A stretch of 6,470 bases of DNA from Novosphingopyxis sp038234155 (GCA_038234155.1 JBBSUT010000136.1:1-6470); one strand, 5' to 3'. Shown: positions 1 through 6,310, numbered from the stretch's first letter. Program-made: numbers and translations. The notes: a model not told the origin generated them from the sequence alone.

Positions 1-96
1 ATAAGCCGGACACATTCGAGCCCGCGTCTTGTGCTGAAGCGCCGACACAAATGGCTTCAGCCAAACCTCGAGATCGCGCCGCCAGTCCTCTGCCAT
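1..96 (-). CDS. IS701-like (SRSO17-type) transposase, N-terminal fragment cut by window edge
   Basis: The minus strand reads ATG at 96-94 and stays open for 32 codons to the window edge. The protein starts MAEDWRRDLEVWLKPF and continues through QHKTRARMCPAY. A W-x-x-x-L-x-x-W-L-x-P-F segment followed by a K-T/R-R-x-R-M-C-P-x-Y segment is what I recall from the start of IS701-family DDE transposases (SRSO17 superfamily), where a conserved GLIGPGDRKS-like stretch normally comes next; that part lies outside the window. The start is well supported: GGAGG sits six bases upstream of the ATG, with a GTG directly before it as an alternative. The catalytic DDE residues cannot be seen, so whether the element is intact is unknown. 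It is read away from the integrase and is probably cargo or a later insertion within the integrated element. The family name rests on about 30 residues recalled from memory. Confidence 0.65.
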   Translation of the reverse strand, partial: MAEDWRRDLEVWLKPFVSALQHKTRARMCPAY

Positions 97-365
97 CACC
101 AGCCTCCATAAAAGCTGGCTACCTATGAATCAGCGAAACCTTGCCTTGGGAATCCCTAAAATTACAAATCTGCCAAAGTAGTGCTAGCAAAACTTGACGT
201 AACTTGCCCCCTCGCACTGTGCCACAGACTGTGCAACACGCTTCAAGCGGAAGCGCCGAAATGGCTGTTTTCTCGGCTTCCTTGGAGAAGGTCAAAAGAC
301 GTCGGGAATCCTCTCTCCCGACCAATTTAGATCGCCGATGGCACCTCTAATCCCCCATTTCCAAT
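97..365. other. Gene-poor stretch between transposase and integrase
   Basis: I see no convincing gene here. The part next to the transposase (about 97 to 190) is probably the non-coding 5' end of the insertion sequence. Its terminal inverted repeat cannot be placed without the other end. A CTAG at 184-187 would suit the short TA-centred targets known for IS701-type elements, but four bases prove nothing. Other visible structure is an 11-bp interrupted palindrome at 217-227 (CTGTG-C-CACAG), a bulged hairpin with arms 249-259 and 273-281, a perfect hairpin at 301-322, and a 10-bp direct repeat CCAATTTAGA at 322-331 and 361-370. The second repeat copy contains the integrase stop codon. A minus-strand frame at 119-325 needs a TTG start and shows no recognisable protein pattern, so I do not call it. 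Confidence 0.5.
301..322 (-). terminator. Possible intrinsic terminator of the integrase gene
   Basis: GTCGGGA (301-307) and TCCCGAC (316-322) form a perfect 7-bp GC-rich stem with an 8-base loop. On the minus strand it lies about 43 bases after the integrase stop codon and is followed by GTCTTTTG, a short and interrupted T run. Position and stem fit a factor-independent terminator, but the weak T tract keeps confidence low. Confidence 0.35.
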
Positions 366-1535
366 TTAGAGGGCTAAGGTTGCCAGTGCGTCCTCGGCAT
401 CGTCTCGAACTAGATGTCCATAATGCCTTTCGATCATCGCCACGCTTGTGCCTGCCAATTGGGCGACCGTCAGGATCGGCAATCGAGCACGCACAAGGTC
501 CGTAATAACGCTATGGCGGATTGTATAGGCGGATGCGTCGCTCGGCAGTCCAGCAGCGATGACGGATGCCTTGATTGGGTGTTTCCAAGCGTCCTTGTTC
601 CAAGGATCCCCGCCCGGGCGAGAAAAAATGCTAGCGGTCGGCAGTTTGTTCTTGACCTGCTCAGCGAAGAAGTCGGCGCTCACGAGCGGCAGCGAAATCT
701 GGCGCGGGATGTCGTTCTTGTCATAGCAGATGATCAAGGACCGGGTGCGCTTATCGAAGTCACCTGCGGTGAGCTTTGCGAGTGCGCCGGGCCGAAGTGG
801 CAGCATGCAAAGACCCTTTAGGAACGCCTTTGCATCGGCGCCCGTCGCATCGATCATTCGCTTCCGTTCCGCTTTATCGAGATAAAGCCCGCGACGCTTA
901 TCGGCACCTTTGTAGGGGACAAGCGCCTCCTGCCATGCAGCCTCCGTGTTGGGTTGTCCTAGTGTTAGAACTCGACCTAGAGCGGCGCGCAAAGGGGCCA
1001 TATCTCGATTGACGGTCGATTTCGCGCGCTCCTTCCAGCGCTTTTCTCCCGTTTTGCTACGGGAAAGCAGGGCTGGTGCCTGCTCAAGCCGCGCGCGCCA
1101 GCTGCGCAAATGATGTTTCCGCAACTTGTCGAGCTTCACAGTGGCAATAGGATCGTCATAGACGTGACGGCGGAAAACGCCCTCTGCGATCGAATTGGGC
1201 TTTTCCTTCAGATAGGCTTCGCAGGCATCCTTCACGGTCACCATGTCGCGGGCAAGTTCACCCCCAGACTCGACAGTTGCAGCCCATACCTCCGCGTCGA
1301 TCTTAGCCTGCTCGAAAACATCATGACCCGACAGCGTGCCGTAATCATCCAACCGCTTACGCTTGTTCCGATTGATATCAGTGTCATAGAACCTGGCAAA
1401 CCACGTGCCGCCCACCGTCTTTTTCGACGGCCGATAGCCGAGGTAAACGCCTTGGCGCAGACGATGCCAATGCGGCTCGTCGCCTGCCTTTGGCATAAGC
1501 TTTTCACGCTCTCCGATGCGACTCAGATCTGGCAT
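366..1535 (-). CDS. Tyrosine recombinase / site-specific integrase of an integrative element
   Basis: This enzyme cuts and rejoins DNA at the element's attachment sites through a tyrosine-DNA intermediate, driving integration and, usually with an excisionase, excision. Numbering from the earliest ATG (1571, 401 residues), the catalytic domain spans about 225-395. It contains the first arginine (LPLRPGALAKL, R260), a likely beta-hairpin lysine (YDKND, K285), the second box YTIRHS with R352, and the nucleophile in ERHYGHL (Y384). A core-binding domain probably covers about 110-215 (VTVKDACEAYLKEK onward), with an arm-binding N-terminus before it (GVYLGYRPSKKT). The first histidine of the H-x-x-R box is Tyr349, and the usual His/Trp of the third box appears to be Thr375 (LAGTS). 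I recall both variants from related integrases, so the enzyme may well be active. Starts at 1571, 1535 and 1496 are all possible and none has a good ribosome-binding site. I prefer 1535 because MPDLSRIGEREKL resembles the start I remember for relatives. The gene points away from the tRNA-derived att site about 130 bp upstream. No excisionase gene is visible. Confidence 0.9.
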   Translation of the reverse strand: MPDLSRIGEREKLMPKAGDEPHWHRLRQGVYLGYRPSKKTVGGTWFARFYDTDINRNKRKRLDDYGTLSGHDVFEQAKIDAEVWAATVESGGELARDMVTVKDACEAYLKEKPNSIAEGVFRRHVYDDPIATVKLDKLRKHHLRSWRARLEQAPALLSRSKTGEKRWKERAKSTVNRDMAPLRAALGRVLTLGQPNTEAAWQEALVPYKGADKRRGLYLDKAERKRMIDATGADAKAFLKGLCMLPLRPGALAKLTAGDFDKRTRSLIICYDKNDIPRQISLPLVSADFFAEQVKNKLPTASIFSRPGGDPWNKDAWKHPIKASVIAAGLPSDASAYTIRHSVITDLVRARLPILTVAQLAGTSVAMIERHYGHLVRDDAEDALATLAL

Positions 1536-1571
1536 CTGCCATTGGTATCGTAAAATCCATGAAAAAAACAT

Positions 1572-1666
1572 GAAAAAGATAGGCGAACAACGGTGAACGC
1601 CGGCGGACTTCTCTGCTTGTTTTTATTGAATTTTCTTGTTTTGAAAAAGCCCTGATTTCCGTTGTT
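1572..1666. promoter_or_regulatory. AT-rich integrase upstream / att-flanking region with repeats
   Basis: This segment lies between the integrase start and the tRNA fragment, where tyrosine integrases commonly bind arm-type sites and where the int promoter must be. It holds a perfect 9-bp inverted repeat (GAACAACGG at 1585-1593 and CCGTTGTTC at 1659-1667), a direct repeat CTTGTTTT (1616-1623 and 1635-1642, 19 bp apart) and a direct repeat TGAAAAAG (1571-1578 and 1642-1649). I could not pick a clear -35/-10 pair. A role as arm sites or operator is inferred from position only. Confidence 0.35.
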
Positions 1667-1718
1667 CCCACCCTTCACACGGGTGGGGTCGCAAGTTCAA
1701 TCCTTGCCGCGCCCACCA
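1667..1718 (+). other. Attachment site: 3' part of tRNA-Val(CAC) gene (attR-type remnant)
   Basis: The sequence reads as the 3' two-thirds of a tRNA. The anticodon stem is CACCC (1669-1673) with GGGTG (1681-1685), and the loop TTCACAC places the anticodon CAC at 1676-1678, which decodes GTG as valine. A 5-base variable loop GGGTC follows, then the T stem GCAAG/CTTGC around the loop TTCAATC, the acceptor strand CGCGCCC, discriminator A, and CCA at 1716-1718. The expected 5' partner GGGCGCG and a GCTCAG-type D arm are missing upstream, so this is not a working gene. The anticodon arm extends to an inverted repeat, CCCACCC and GGGTGGG around a 7-base spacer, which is the geometry of a tyrosine-recombinase core site with crossover in the anticodon loop. 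The exact left limit of the repeat needs the intact tRNA copy for comparison. Confidence 0.85.
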
Positions 1719-1798
1719 TGTTTCTACGCAGCTACTGTTAAGATCAAGCCGATGGCTGCCTGTTGCGGGGCGGTTTTCGGTGGAATGCTTTCACGCGC
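1719..1798. other. Short spacer between att site and nadE stop
   Basis: These 80 bases should be the original downstream flank of the tRNA-Val gene, now separated from it by the element. I see no gene, no clear hairpin with a T run, and no recognisable regulatory motif. Confidence 0.5.
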
Positions 1799-3868
1799 TC
1801 AGCTTTCCGGCACATTGTCCTGCAGCTCTGCCAGCCATACGGCTGCGCTGGCGTCGCTGGGGGCGCGCCAGTCTCCGCGGGGGCTGAGCGCGCCGCCGCC
1901 GCTGACCTTGGGGCCGTTGGGCATGGCCGATCGCTTGTACTGGCTGAACGCGAAGAAGCGCTGGCAGAACGTCTCCAGCCAGTGGCGGATCGTTGGCAGA
2001 TCATAGCCCATCCGTTTGTCGTCCGGCACGCCGACCGGCCACGCACCGCTGGTTGCATCGTGCCACGCATGCCAGGCAAGGAACGCCACCTTGCTGGGCT
2101 TCTGGCCGTAGCGCACGATGTGGTGCAGGAAGAAATCGTGCAGCGCATAGGGCCCGATCTGGTCCTCGGTGCTCTGGACCTTGCCGTCCGCGCCCGGCGG
2201 CACCAGCTCGGGCGTGATCTCGGCCGCCAGGATTGCGTCCAGCACCGCGGCGGCCTGCGCATCGAACTGATCGGTGCGCGCGGCCCAGCCGATCAGATAC
2301 TGGATCAGCGTTTTGGGCACACCGGTGTTGACGGCATAATGGCTCATCTGGTCGCCCACGCCATAGGTGCACCAGCCCAGCGCCATCTCGCTGAGGTCTC
2401 CGGTGCCGACGACGAAGCCTTGGCGCTGCCCCGCCAGCCGGAACAGATAATCGGTGCGCAGGCCGGCCTGCACATTCTCGAACGTAACATCGTAAACCGG
2501 CGCGCCGCCGGCAAAGGGATGGCCCATATCCTCCAGCATGCGCGACGCGGCGGGGCGAATGTCGATCTCTGCCGCGGTGCAGCCGATCGCCTCCATCAGC
2601 TTCCAGGCGTTGGCCTTGCTCGCGTCTCCGGTGGCGAAGCCGGGCATAGTGAAGCCCAGGATCGCCTTGCGGGACATCCCGATCTTGTCGCACATCTTGG
2701 CCGCCACGATCAGCGCATGGGTGCTGTCCAGCCCGCCCGATATGCCGATGATCAGATGTTTGGCGCCCGTCGCCTCGAACCGGCGGCGCAGGCCCTCCAC
2801 CTGGATGTTGAACGCCTCGTAACAGTCCTGATCGCGCTGCGTCTCGCGGTTGGGGACGAAGGGGAAGCGGCGCACGGGGCGGATCAGGCCGGCATCGTGG
2901 CCGTGCGGCTGATGCGCAAAGCGCACGCGGCGGAAGCGCTGCACGGCGGCAGCGTCGTGATCGGCGGCATCGCCATAAGTCTGCATCCGCATCCGTTCGG
3001 CCAGGATGCGCGCGACATCGATGTCGGCGATGCACAGTTCCGGCTCCAGATCGAAGCGCTGCGATTCCACCATCAGATCGCCCAGTTCGTAAATCATGCC
3101 CTGGCCGTCCCAGGCCAGATCGGTGGTGCTTTCACCGGGACCGGAGGCCGAATAGGCATAGGCGGCCACCGCGCGGGAGGATTGCGCGCGCGCCAGCATG
3201 TGCCGCTCGTCCGATTTGCCGATGGTGATATTGCTGGCCGAAAGATTGGTCAGGATCGTCGCGCCCGCCAGCGCGGCATGGGTGCTGGGCGGGATCGGCG
3301 CCCAGAAATCCTCGCAAATCTCCATGTGAAAGCTGAAGCCGGCCATGTCTTCCGCTTCAAACAGCAGATCGCTGCCAAAGGGCACGGTCTGCCCCGCAAT
3401 CAGCATGGCCGCATTGGTTATATCGCGTCCGCTGGAGAACCAGCGTTTCTCATAATATTCGCGGTAATTGGGCAGGAAGCTCTTGGGCACCACGCCCAAT
3501 ATGCGCCCGCGCGCGATGGCCAGTGCGCAATTATAGATACGCCCGCGAAAGGCGATGGGCGCGCCGATCAGGAGGACGGTGGAAAGATGGGCGCTGGCTT
3601 CGGCAATCTCCCCGATCGCGGTCTGCACCGCCTCCAGCAGCGCGGTCTGCAGATGCAGATCGTCGATGGCGTAGGCGCTCAGACACAGCTCGGGATAGAC
3701 CATAAGATCGCAGTCCGCGGCGTGCGCCGCCCGCGCCTGCGCCATTATGGCGTCGCGGTTGAAGGCAACATCGGCTGGCCTGACGGCCGGCGTTGCCGCG
3801 GCCACGCGAACAAAGCCATGGGCATGGATGCTGTAAAAGCGGTCGGCGGCGCGGTGACGGTCGGTCAT
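1799..3868 (-). CDS. nadE: Glutamine-dependent NAD+ synthase (two-domain type)
   Basis: It catalyses the last step of NAD biosynthesis in the cytoplasm: nicotinic acid adenine dinucleotide + ATP + glutamine gives NAD+, AMP, pyrophosphate and glutamate. The 689-residue protein has two domains. The N-terminal nitrilase-like glutaminase (about 15-300) shows a Glu-Lys-Cys triad: E60 in VYPELCLSAY, K129 in VVPKSFLPNYREYYE and C185 in MEICEDFW. The C-terminal synthetase (about 340-680) carries the ATP PP-loop SGGLDST (377-383), GTGDLSEMALGW (488-499), GDQMSHYAVNTG (505-516) and a substrate-binding tail KRSAMPNGPKV (645-655). Length and layout match the roughly 680-residue Mycobacterium tuberculosis type rather than the short ammonia-dependent E. 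coli enzyme. An in-frame TAA 12 bases upstream of the ATG, with no other start between, fixes the start at 3868; the ribosome-binding site is weak. The gene diverges from the siderophore receptor and ends 80 bp from the att site, so it was next to tRNA-Val before the element inserted. No intrinsic terminator is evident. It appears intact. Confidence 0.96.
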   Translation of the reverse strand: MTDRHRAADRFYSIHAHGFVRVAAATPAVRPADVAFNRDAIMAQARAAHAADCDLMVYPELCLSAYAIDDLHLQTALLEAVQTAIGEIAEASAHLSTVLLIGAPIAFRGRIYNCALAIARGRILGVVPKSFLPNYREYYEKRWFSSGRDITNAAMLIAGQTVPFGSDLLFEAEDMAGFSFHMEICEDFWAPIPPSTHAALAGATILTNLSASNITIGKSDERHMLARAQSSRAVAAYAYSASGPGESTTDLAWDGQGMIYELGDLMVESQRFDLEPELCIADIDVARILAERMRMQTYGDAADHDAAAVQRFRRVRFAHQPHGHDAGLIRPVRRFPFVPNRETQRDQDCYEAFNIQVEGLRRRFEATGAKHLIIGISGGLDSTHALIVAAKMCDKIGMSRKAILGFTMPGFATGDASKANAWKLMEAIGCTAAEIDIRPAASRMLEDMGHPFAGGAPVYDVTFENVQAGLRTDYLFRLAGQRQGFVVGTGDLSEMALGWCTYGVGDQMSHYAVNTGVPKTLIQYLIGWAARTDQFDAQAAAVLDAILAAEITPELVPPGADGKVQSTEDQIGPYALHDFFLHHIVRYGQKPSKVAFLAWHAWHDATSGAWPVGVPDDKRMGYDLPTIRHWLETFCQRFFAFSQYKRSAMPNGPKVSGGGALSPRGDWRAPSDASAAVWLAELQDNVPES

Positions 3869-4115
3869 AGCGATGTCTTATCGCACGAGGACCTTGAGCG
3901 CTACTGCAACGCCGTTGATGCGCGGGCGGCTTCCGCCGTGATCCGGGACCGCGGCCTCGAGAAGACCGCGCATCCTGCACATTATGCACGCGCGGATGCA
4001 CCGGCGGCTGAGAACCCGGCCCTCGCCCGGAATTGGCATGAGAAAGCTGTTGCCATTGCGAACCACTATCAATAACAGACCGGTTCCCGCCGCATAACTG
4101 TTAATGAGAATCTTT
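3869..4115. promoter_or_regulatory. Divergent intergenic region of nadE and the siderophore receptor gene
   Basis: This 247-bp gap must hold the promoters of both divergent genes. The right end (about 4050-4119) carries two Fur-box-like sites and a possible promoter for the receptor. That promoter is TTGCCA at 4050-4055, one mismatch from the -35 consensus, with a poor -10 candidate TAACAG at 4073-4078 after 17 bp. I could not place a convincing nadE promoter on the minus strand. The left 200 bases are GC-rich and happen to be open in a plus-strand frame ending with TAA at 4073-4075. I do not recognise a protein in it and do not call a gene. Confidence 0.5.
4057..4071 (+). promoter_or_regulatory. 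Fur-box-like operator 1 upstream of the siderophore receptor
   Basis: TGCGAACCACTATCA matches the 7-1-7 Fur consensus TGATAATnATTATCA at 10 of 14 defined positions, counted by eye. It lies just after the candidate -35 element, where a bound iron-loaded repressor would block RNA polymerase. A role in iron regulation fits the downstream receptor, but binding is inferred. Confidence 0.45.
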
Positions 4116-4119
4116 ATGA
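4105..4119 (+). promoter_or_regulatory. Fur-box-like operator 2 overlapping the receptor's RBS and start codon
   Basis: TGAGAATCTTTATGA matches TGATAATnATTATCA at 11 of 14 defined positions. In the longer 19-base form (4100-4118) it matches GATAATGATAATCATTATC at 15 of 19. It is centred 48 bp from operator 1 and contains both the GAGA ribosome-binding core (4106-4109) and the preferred ATG (4116-4118). The overlap suggests a transcription start close to the coding region, or repression by blocking early elongation. Confidence 0.6.
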
Positions 4120-6239
4120 AGAATGTGCTTTTCTTGTCTGCCCGTCTGCTTTCCTGCACGGCGGTGAGCGTGCTCGCTATCTGTGCAACACCAGGCTGGG
4201 CGCAGCGCAGCGATGCCGACGTGGGTCAGGACCGCAGCTATGCACCGGCCGACATCGTCGTGCGCGCCGCGCAGGACGGCTATGATGCCGACGACGGTTC
4301 GGCATCAACCAAGACGCCAACGCCGCTCATCGATACGCCGCAAAGCGTGATCGTGCTGACGCGCGACCAGCTGGACGATCAGAACGTGCGGCAACTGAGC
4401 GAGGCGCTGCGTTATGTGGCCGGCATTTCGATGGAAAGCGGCGAAGGCAATCGCGATGCCATCTTTATTCGCGGGCAGGAAACGAGCGCCGATTTCTTTC
4501 TCAACGGGCTGCGTGACGATGCCCAATATTATCGTCCGCTCTACAATATCGAACGCGTCGAAATTCTCAAAGGGGCCAATGCGCTGGCGTTTGGCCGGGG
4601 CGGCGGCGGCGGTGTCATCAACCGCGTGAGCAAGACCGCACAGGCGGCGGGGCGGTTTGTCTCCGCCAGCGGCTCGGTCGACACCTTCGGCGGCTACGCG
4701 CTGTCCGCCGACGTGAACCAGCCGCTGTCCGGCACGGCGGCCGCGCGGCTGAACGGCACGTATGAATCATTGGACAGCAACCGCGGCTTCTACAACGGTC
4801 GCTTCATCGGCATCAGCCCCACGGTAAGCTTGACCCCGAGCGACCGGACCAACCTGTCCCTGACCTATTCCTACGACGATGACCGGCGGGTGGGCGACCG
4901 CGGCGTGCCATCGCTGGGCGGCAAGCCTTTGGCTGGCTATGATGACATTATATTTGGCGTCGAGGGCTTCAACGAAGCTAGCAGCCAGGTGCATATTGGC
5001 CGGGCGCGGCTCGATCACAGCTTTTCCGATCGCCTGTCGGTCAATCTGAGTGGTCAATATGCCAATTATGACAAAATCTATACCAACATCGTGCCAGGCT
5101 CCACCGACGGGTCGACCGTGGGCCTGTCGGGCTACAGCGATGTAACACGGCGGGAAAACTGGATCGCTCAGGGCAATGTGGTCTGGCAGGTGGACACCGG
5201 GGCCATCGGGCACACGGTGCTCGCCGGGTTCGAAGCCTTGCGGCAGGATACCCGGAACGCGCGCGATCTGGTGCGATTTGGCGGCATAGGCGGGCCCGCA
5301 TCCGTTCGGGTGCCGCTGACCCGCGATATCGCGATACCCGCGTTCGTGCTGCAGCCGCGCGCCCGCAATCGCGATTCCAACCTCACCGTGCTGGCCGGCT
5401 ATGTCCAGGATCAGATCGCCATCGGTGACGTGGTCCAGCTGATCGCCGGGCTGCGCTATGAACGGTTCGATCTGGACACGCTGGACCTGCGCAGCGGCAC
5501 GCCGGCCGGTCGCACCGATGAAAAATGGAGCCCGCGGCTGGGGATCGTGGTCAAACCGCGCGAGAATCTGTCCTTCTACGGCAGCTACACCCAGAGCTTT
5601 CTGCCCCAGGCCGGTGAGCAATTCCTGATCCTGAGCCCTTCCAGCGCCGATCTTGCGCCGGAGGAATTCGAGAATGTGGAGGCAGGCGTCAAGTGGGCGG
5701 CGCGCCCCCAGTTGCTGCTCACCGCGGCGGTGTTTTCGCTCAACCGGTCCAACAGCCAGACCACCGATCCGGCCAATCCGGCGTTCACGATCCTGACCGG
5801 CAGGAGCCGCACGCGCGGCGCCGAGCTGCAACTGGCGGGCGATATCATGGCCAACTGGCACGCCAATGTCGGCTACACCTATCTGGACGGAGAGATCCGC
5901 ACAAAGACCGGTAGCGCGCCTGCGGGCACCGCGCTCGCACAGGTGCCAACCCATAATGTGGCGGGCTGGACGCGGTATGACATTACCGAACGGTTCGGGC
6001 TGGGCGCGGGCGTCGTCTACAGTTCCAGTCAGTTTGCGTCGCTCAGCAACAAGGTGGTGCTGCCGGCCTATACCCGCGTCGATCTGGCCGCCTATTTCGA
6101 CGTGACAGAGCGCTTTTCGTTACAGGCGAACATCGAAAATCTGTTTGACGAGAATTACTATCCCAGCGCGCACGGCGACAACAATATCCAACCCGCCCGC
6201 CCGCTCAACGCCAGCATCAGCGCGCGTATCCGCCTCTAA
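4116..6239 (+). CDS. TonB-dependent siderophore receptor (catecholate/Fiu-like)
   Basis: This is an outer-membrane transporter that imports ferric siderophores using TonB-ExbB-ExbD energy. Numbered from 4116 (707 residues), it has a signal peptide (1 to about 29, MKNVLFLSARLLSC, cleavage likely after GWA), a TonB-box-like ADIVVRA (45-51) and a plug domain (about 65-175). The plug carries TPLIDTPQSVIV (69-80), IFIRG (116-120), NIERVEILKGANALAFG (144-160) and the glycine run before VINRVSK. A 22-strand-type beta-barrel follows, closing with NIENLFDENYYPSAHGDNN. The plug strongly resembles the TIGR01783 siderophore-receptor family, and its GEGNRDAIFIRGQ and GRGGGGGV stretches recall Fiu-like catecholate receptors. 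The actual ligand is unknown. I prefer the ATG at 4116 over 4104 because GAGA lies six bases upstream of it and it gives a cleaner signal peptide. The last residue is Leu (ISARIRL), where outer-membrane barrels usually end in an aromatic residue. Iron control by Fur is suggested by the upstream boxes. No siderophore synthesis or other uptake genes are adjacent. Confidence 0.93.
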   Translation: MKNVLFLSARLLSCTAVSVLAICATPGWAQRSDADVGQDRSYAPADIVVRAAQDGYDADDGSASTKTPTPLIDTPQSVIVLTRDQLDDQNVRQLSEALRYVAGISMESGEGNRDAIFIRGQETSADFFLNGLRDDAQYYRPLYNIERVEILKGANALAFGRGGGGGVINRVSKTAQAAGRFVSASGSVDTFGGYALSADVNQPLSGTAAARLNGTYESLDSNRGFYNGRFIGISPTVSLTPSDRTNLSLTYSYDDDRRVGDRGVPSLGGKPLAGYDDIIFGVEGFNEASSQVHIGRARLDHSFSDRLSVNLSGQYANYDKIYTNIVPGSTDGSTVGLSGYSDVTRRENWIAQGNVVWQVDTGAIGHTVLAGFEALRQDTRNARDLVRFGGIGGPASVRVPLTRDIAIPAFVLQPRARNRDSNLTVLAGYVQDQIAIGDVVQLIAGLRYERFDLDTLDLRSGTPAGRTDEKWSPRLGIVVKPRENLSFYGSYTQSFLPQAGEQFLILSPSSADLAPEEFENVEAGVKWAARPQLLLTAAVFSLNRSNSQTTDPANPAFTILTGRSRTRGAELQLAGDIMANWHANVGYTYLDGEIRTKTGSAPAGTALAQVPTHNVAGWTRYDITERFGLGAGVVYSSSQFASLSNKVVLPAYTRVDLAAYFDVTERFSLQANIENLFDENYYPSAHGDNNIQPARPLNASISARIRL

Positions 6240-6271
6240 TCGAACGCGAAAAATCAAGCTGAGGCAAAAAT

Positions 6272-6310
6272 AGGGGGACCGGCCGGCTGATCACCGAACG
6301 GTCCCCTTTC
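6272..6310. terminator. Bidirectional intrinsic terminator between the receptor gene and acnA
   Basis: GGGGACCG (6274-6281) pairs perfectly with CGGTCCCC (6299-6306). An inner CGG/CCG stem (6284-6286 with 6294-6296) lies in the loop. Downstream on the plus strand is TTTCTT (6307-6312), and downstream on the minus strand is CTATTTTTGCC. One hairpin can therefore end both the receptor transcript and the convergent aconitase transcript. It starts about 35 bases after the receptor stop and 33 bases after the acnA stop. Confidence 0.8.

Larger units (their letters stand above)
1..1718. mobile_element. One end of a tRNA-Val-integrated element (genomic island or prophage remnant)
   Basis: Three signs mark 1-1718 as acquired DNA: a tyrosine integrase gene, a tRNA 3'-end fragment just beyond its 5' end, and an IS transposase further in. 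The base composition is visibly more AT-rich than the genes to the right, especially at 1551-1666. The right boundary is set by the CCA end of the tRNA fragment at 1718. Because that fragment runs left to right, the rebuilt intact tRNA-Val gene should lie at the left end of the element, outside the window. Size and cargo are unknown, so I cannot tell a prophage from an integrative plasmid or island. Confidence 0.65.

Noticed and set aside
119..325. 68-residue minus-strand open frame between transposase and integrase
   Set aside because: It needs a TTG start, has no ribosome-binding site that I can see, shows no familiar protein pattern, and overlaps the hairpin at 301-322 and the likely end of the insertion sequence.
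1110..1553. 147-residue plus-strand frame opposite the integrase
   Set aside because: It is antisense to the integrase coding region, which carries the recognisable recombinase residues.
1640..1718. A complete tRNA-Val gene
   Set aside because: The 3' part folds correctly, but there is no D arm and no GGGCGCG-like strand upstream to pair with the acceptor. It is a remnant, so I call it an attachment site.
2001..3035. 344-residue minus-strand frame within nadE
   Set aside because: It is an arginine/alanine-rich shifted-frame shadow of nadE with no recognisable motif.
1763..4075. 770-residue plus-strand open frame
   Set aside because: It lies antisense to nadE, whose catalytic motifs are complete and in order on the minus strand. 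Long antisense frames are common in GC-rich DNA.
3878..4159. 93-residue minus-strand frame across the divergent region
   Set aside because: It overlaps the receptor start and both Fur-box-like sites on the opposite strand, with no recognisable protein pattern.
4767..5954. 395-residue minus-strand frame
   Set aside because: It is the antisense shadow of the TonB-dependent receptor, which is continuous and fits its family throughout.
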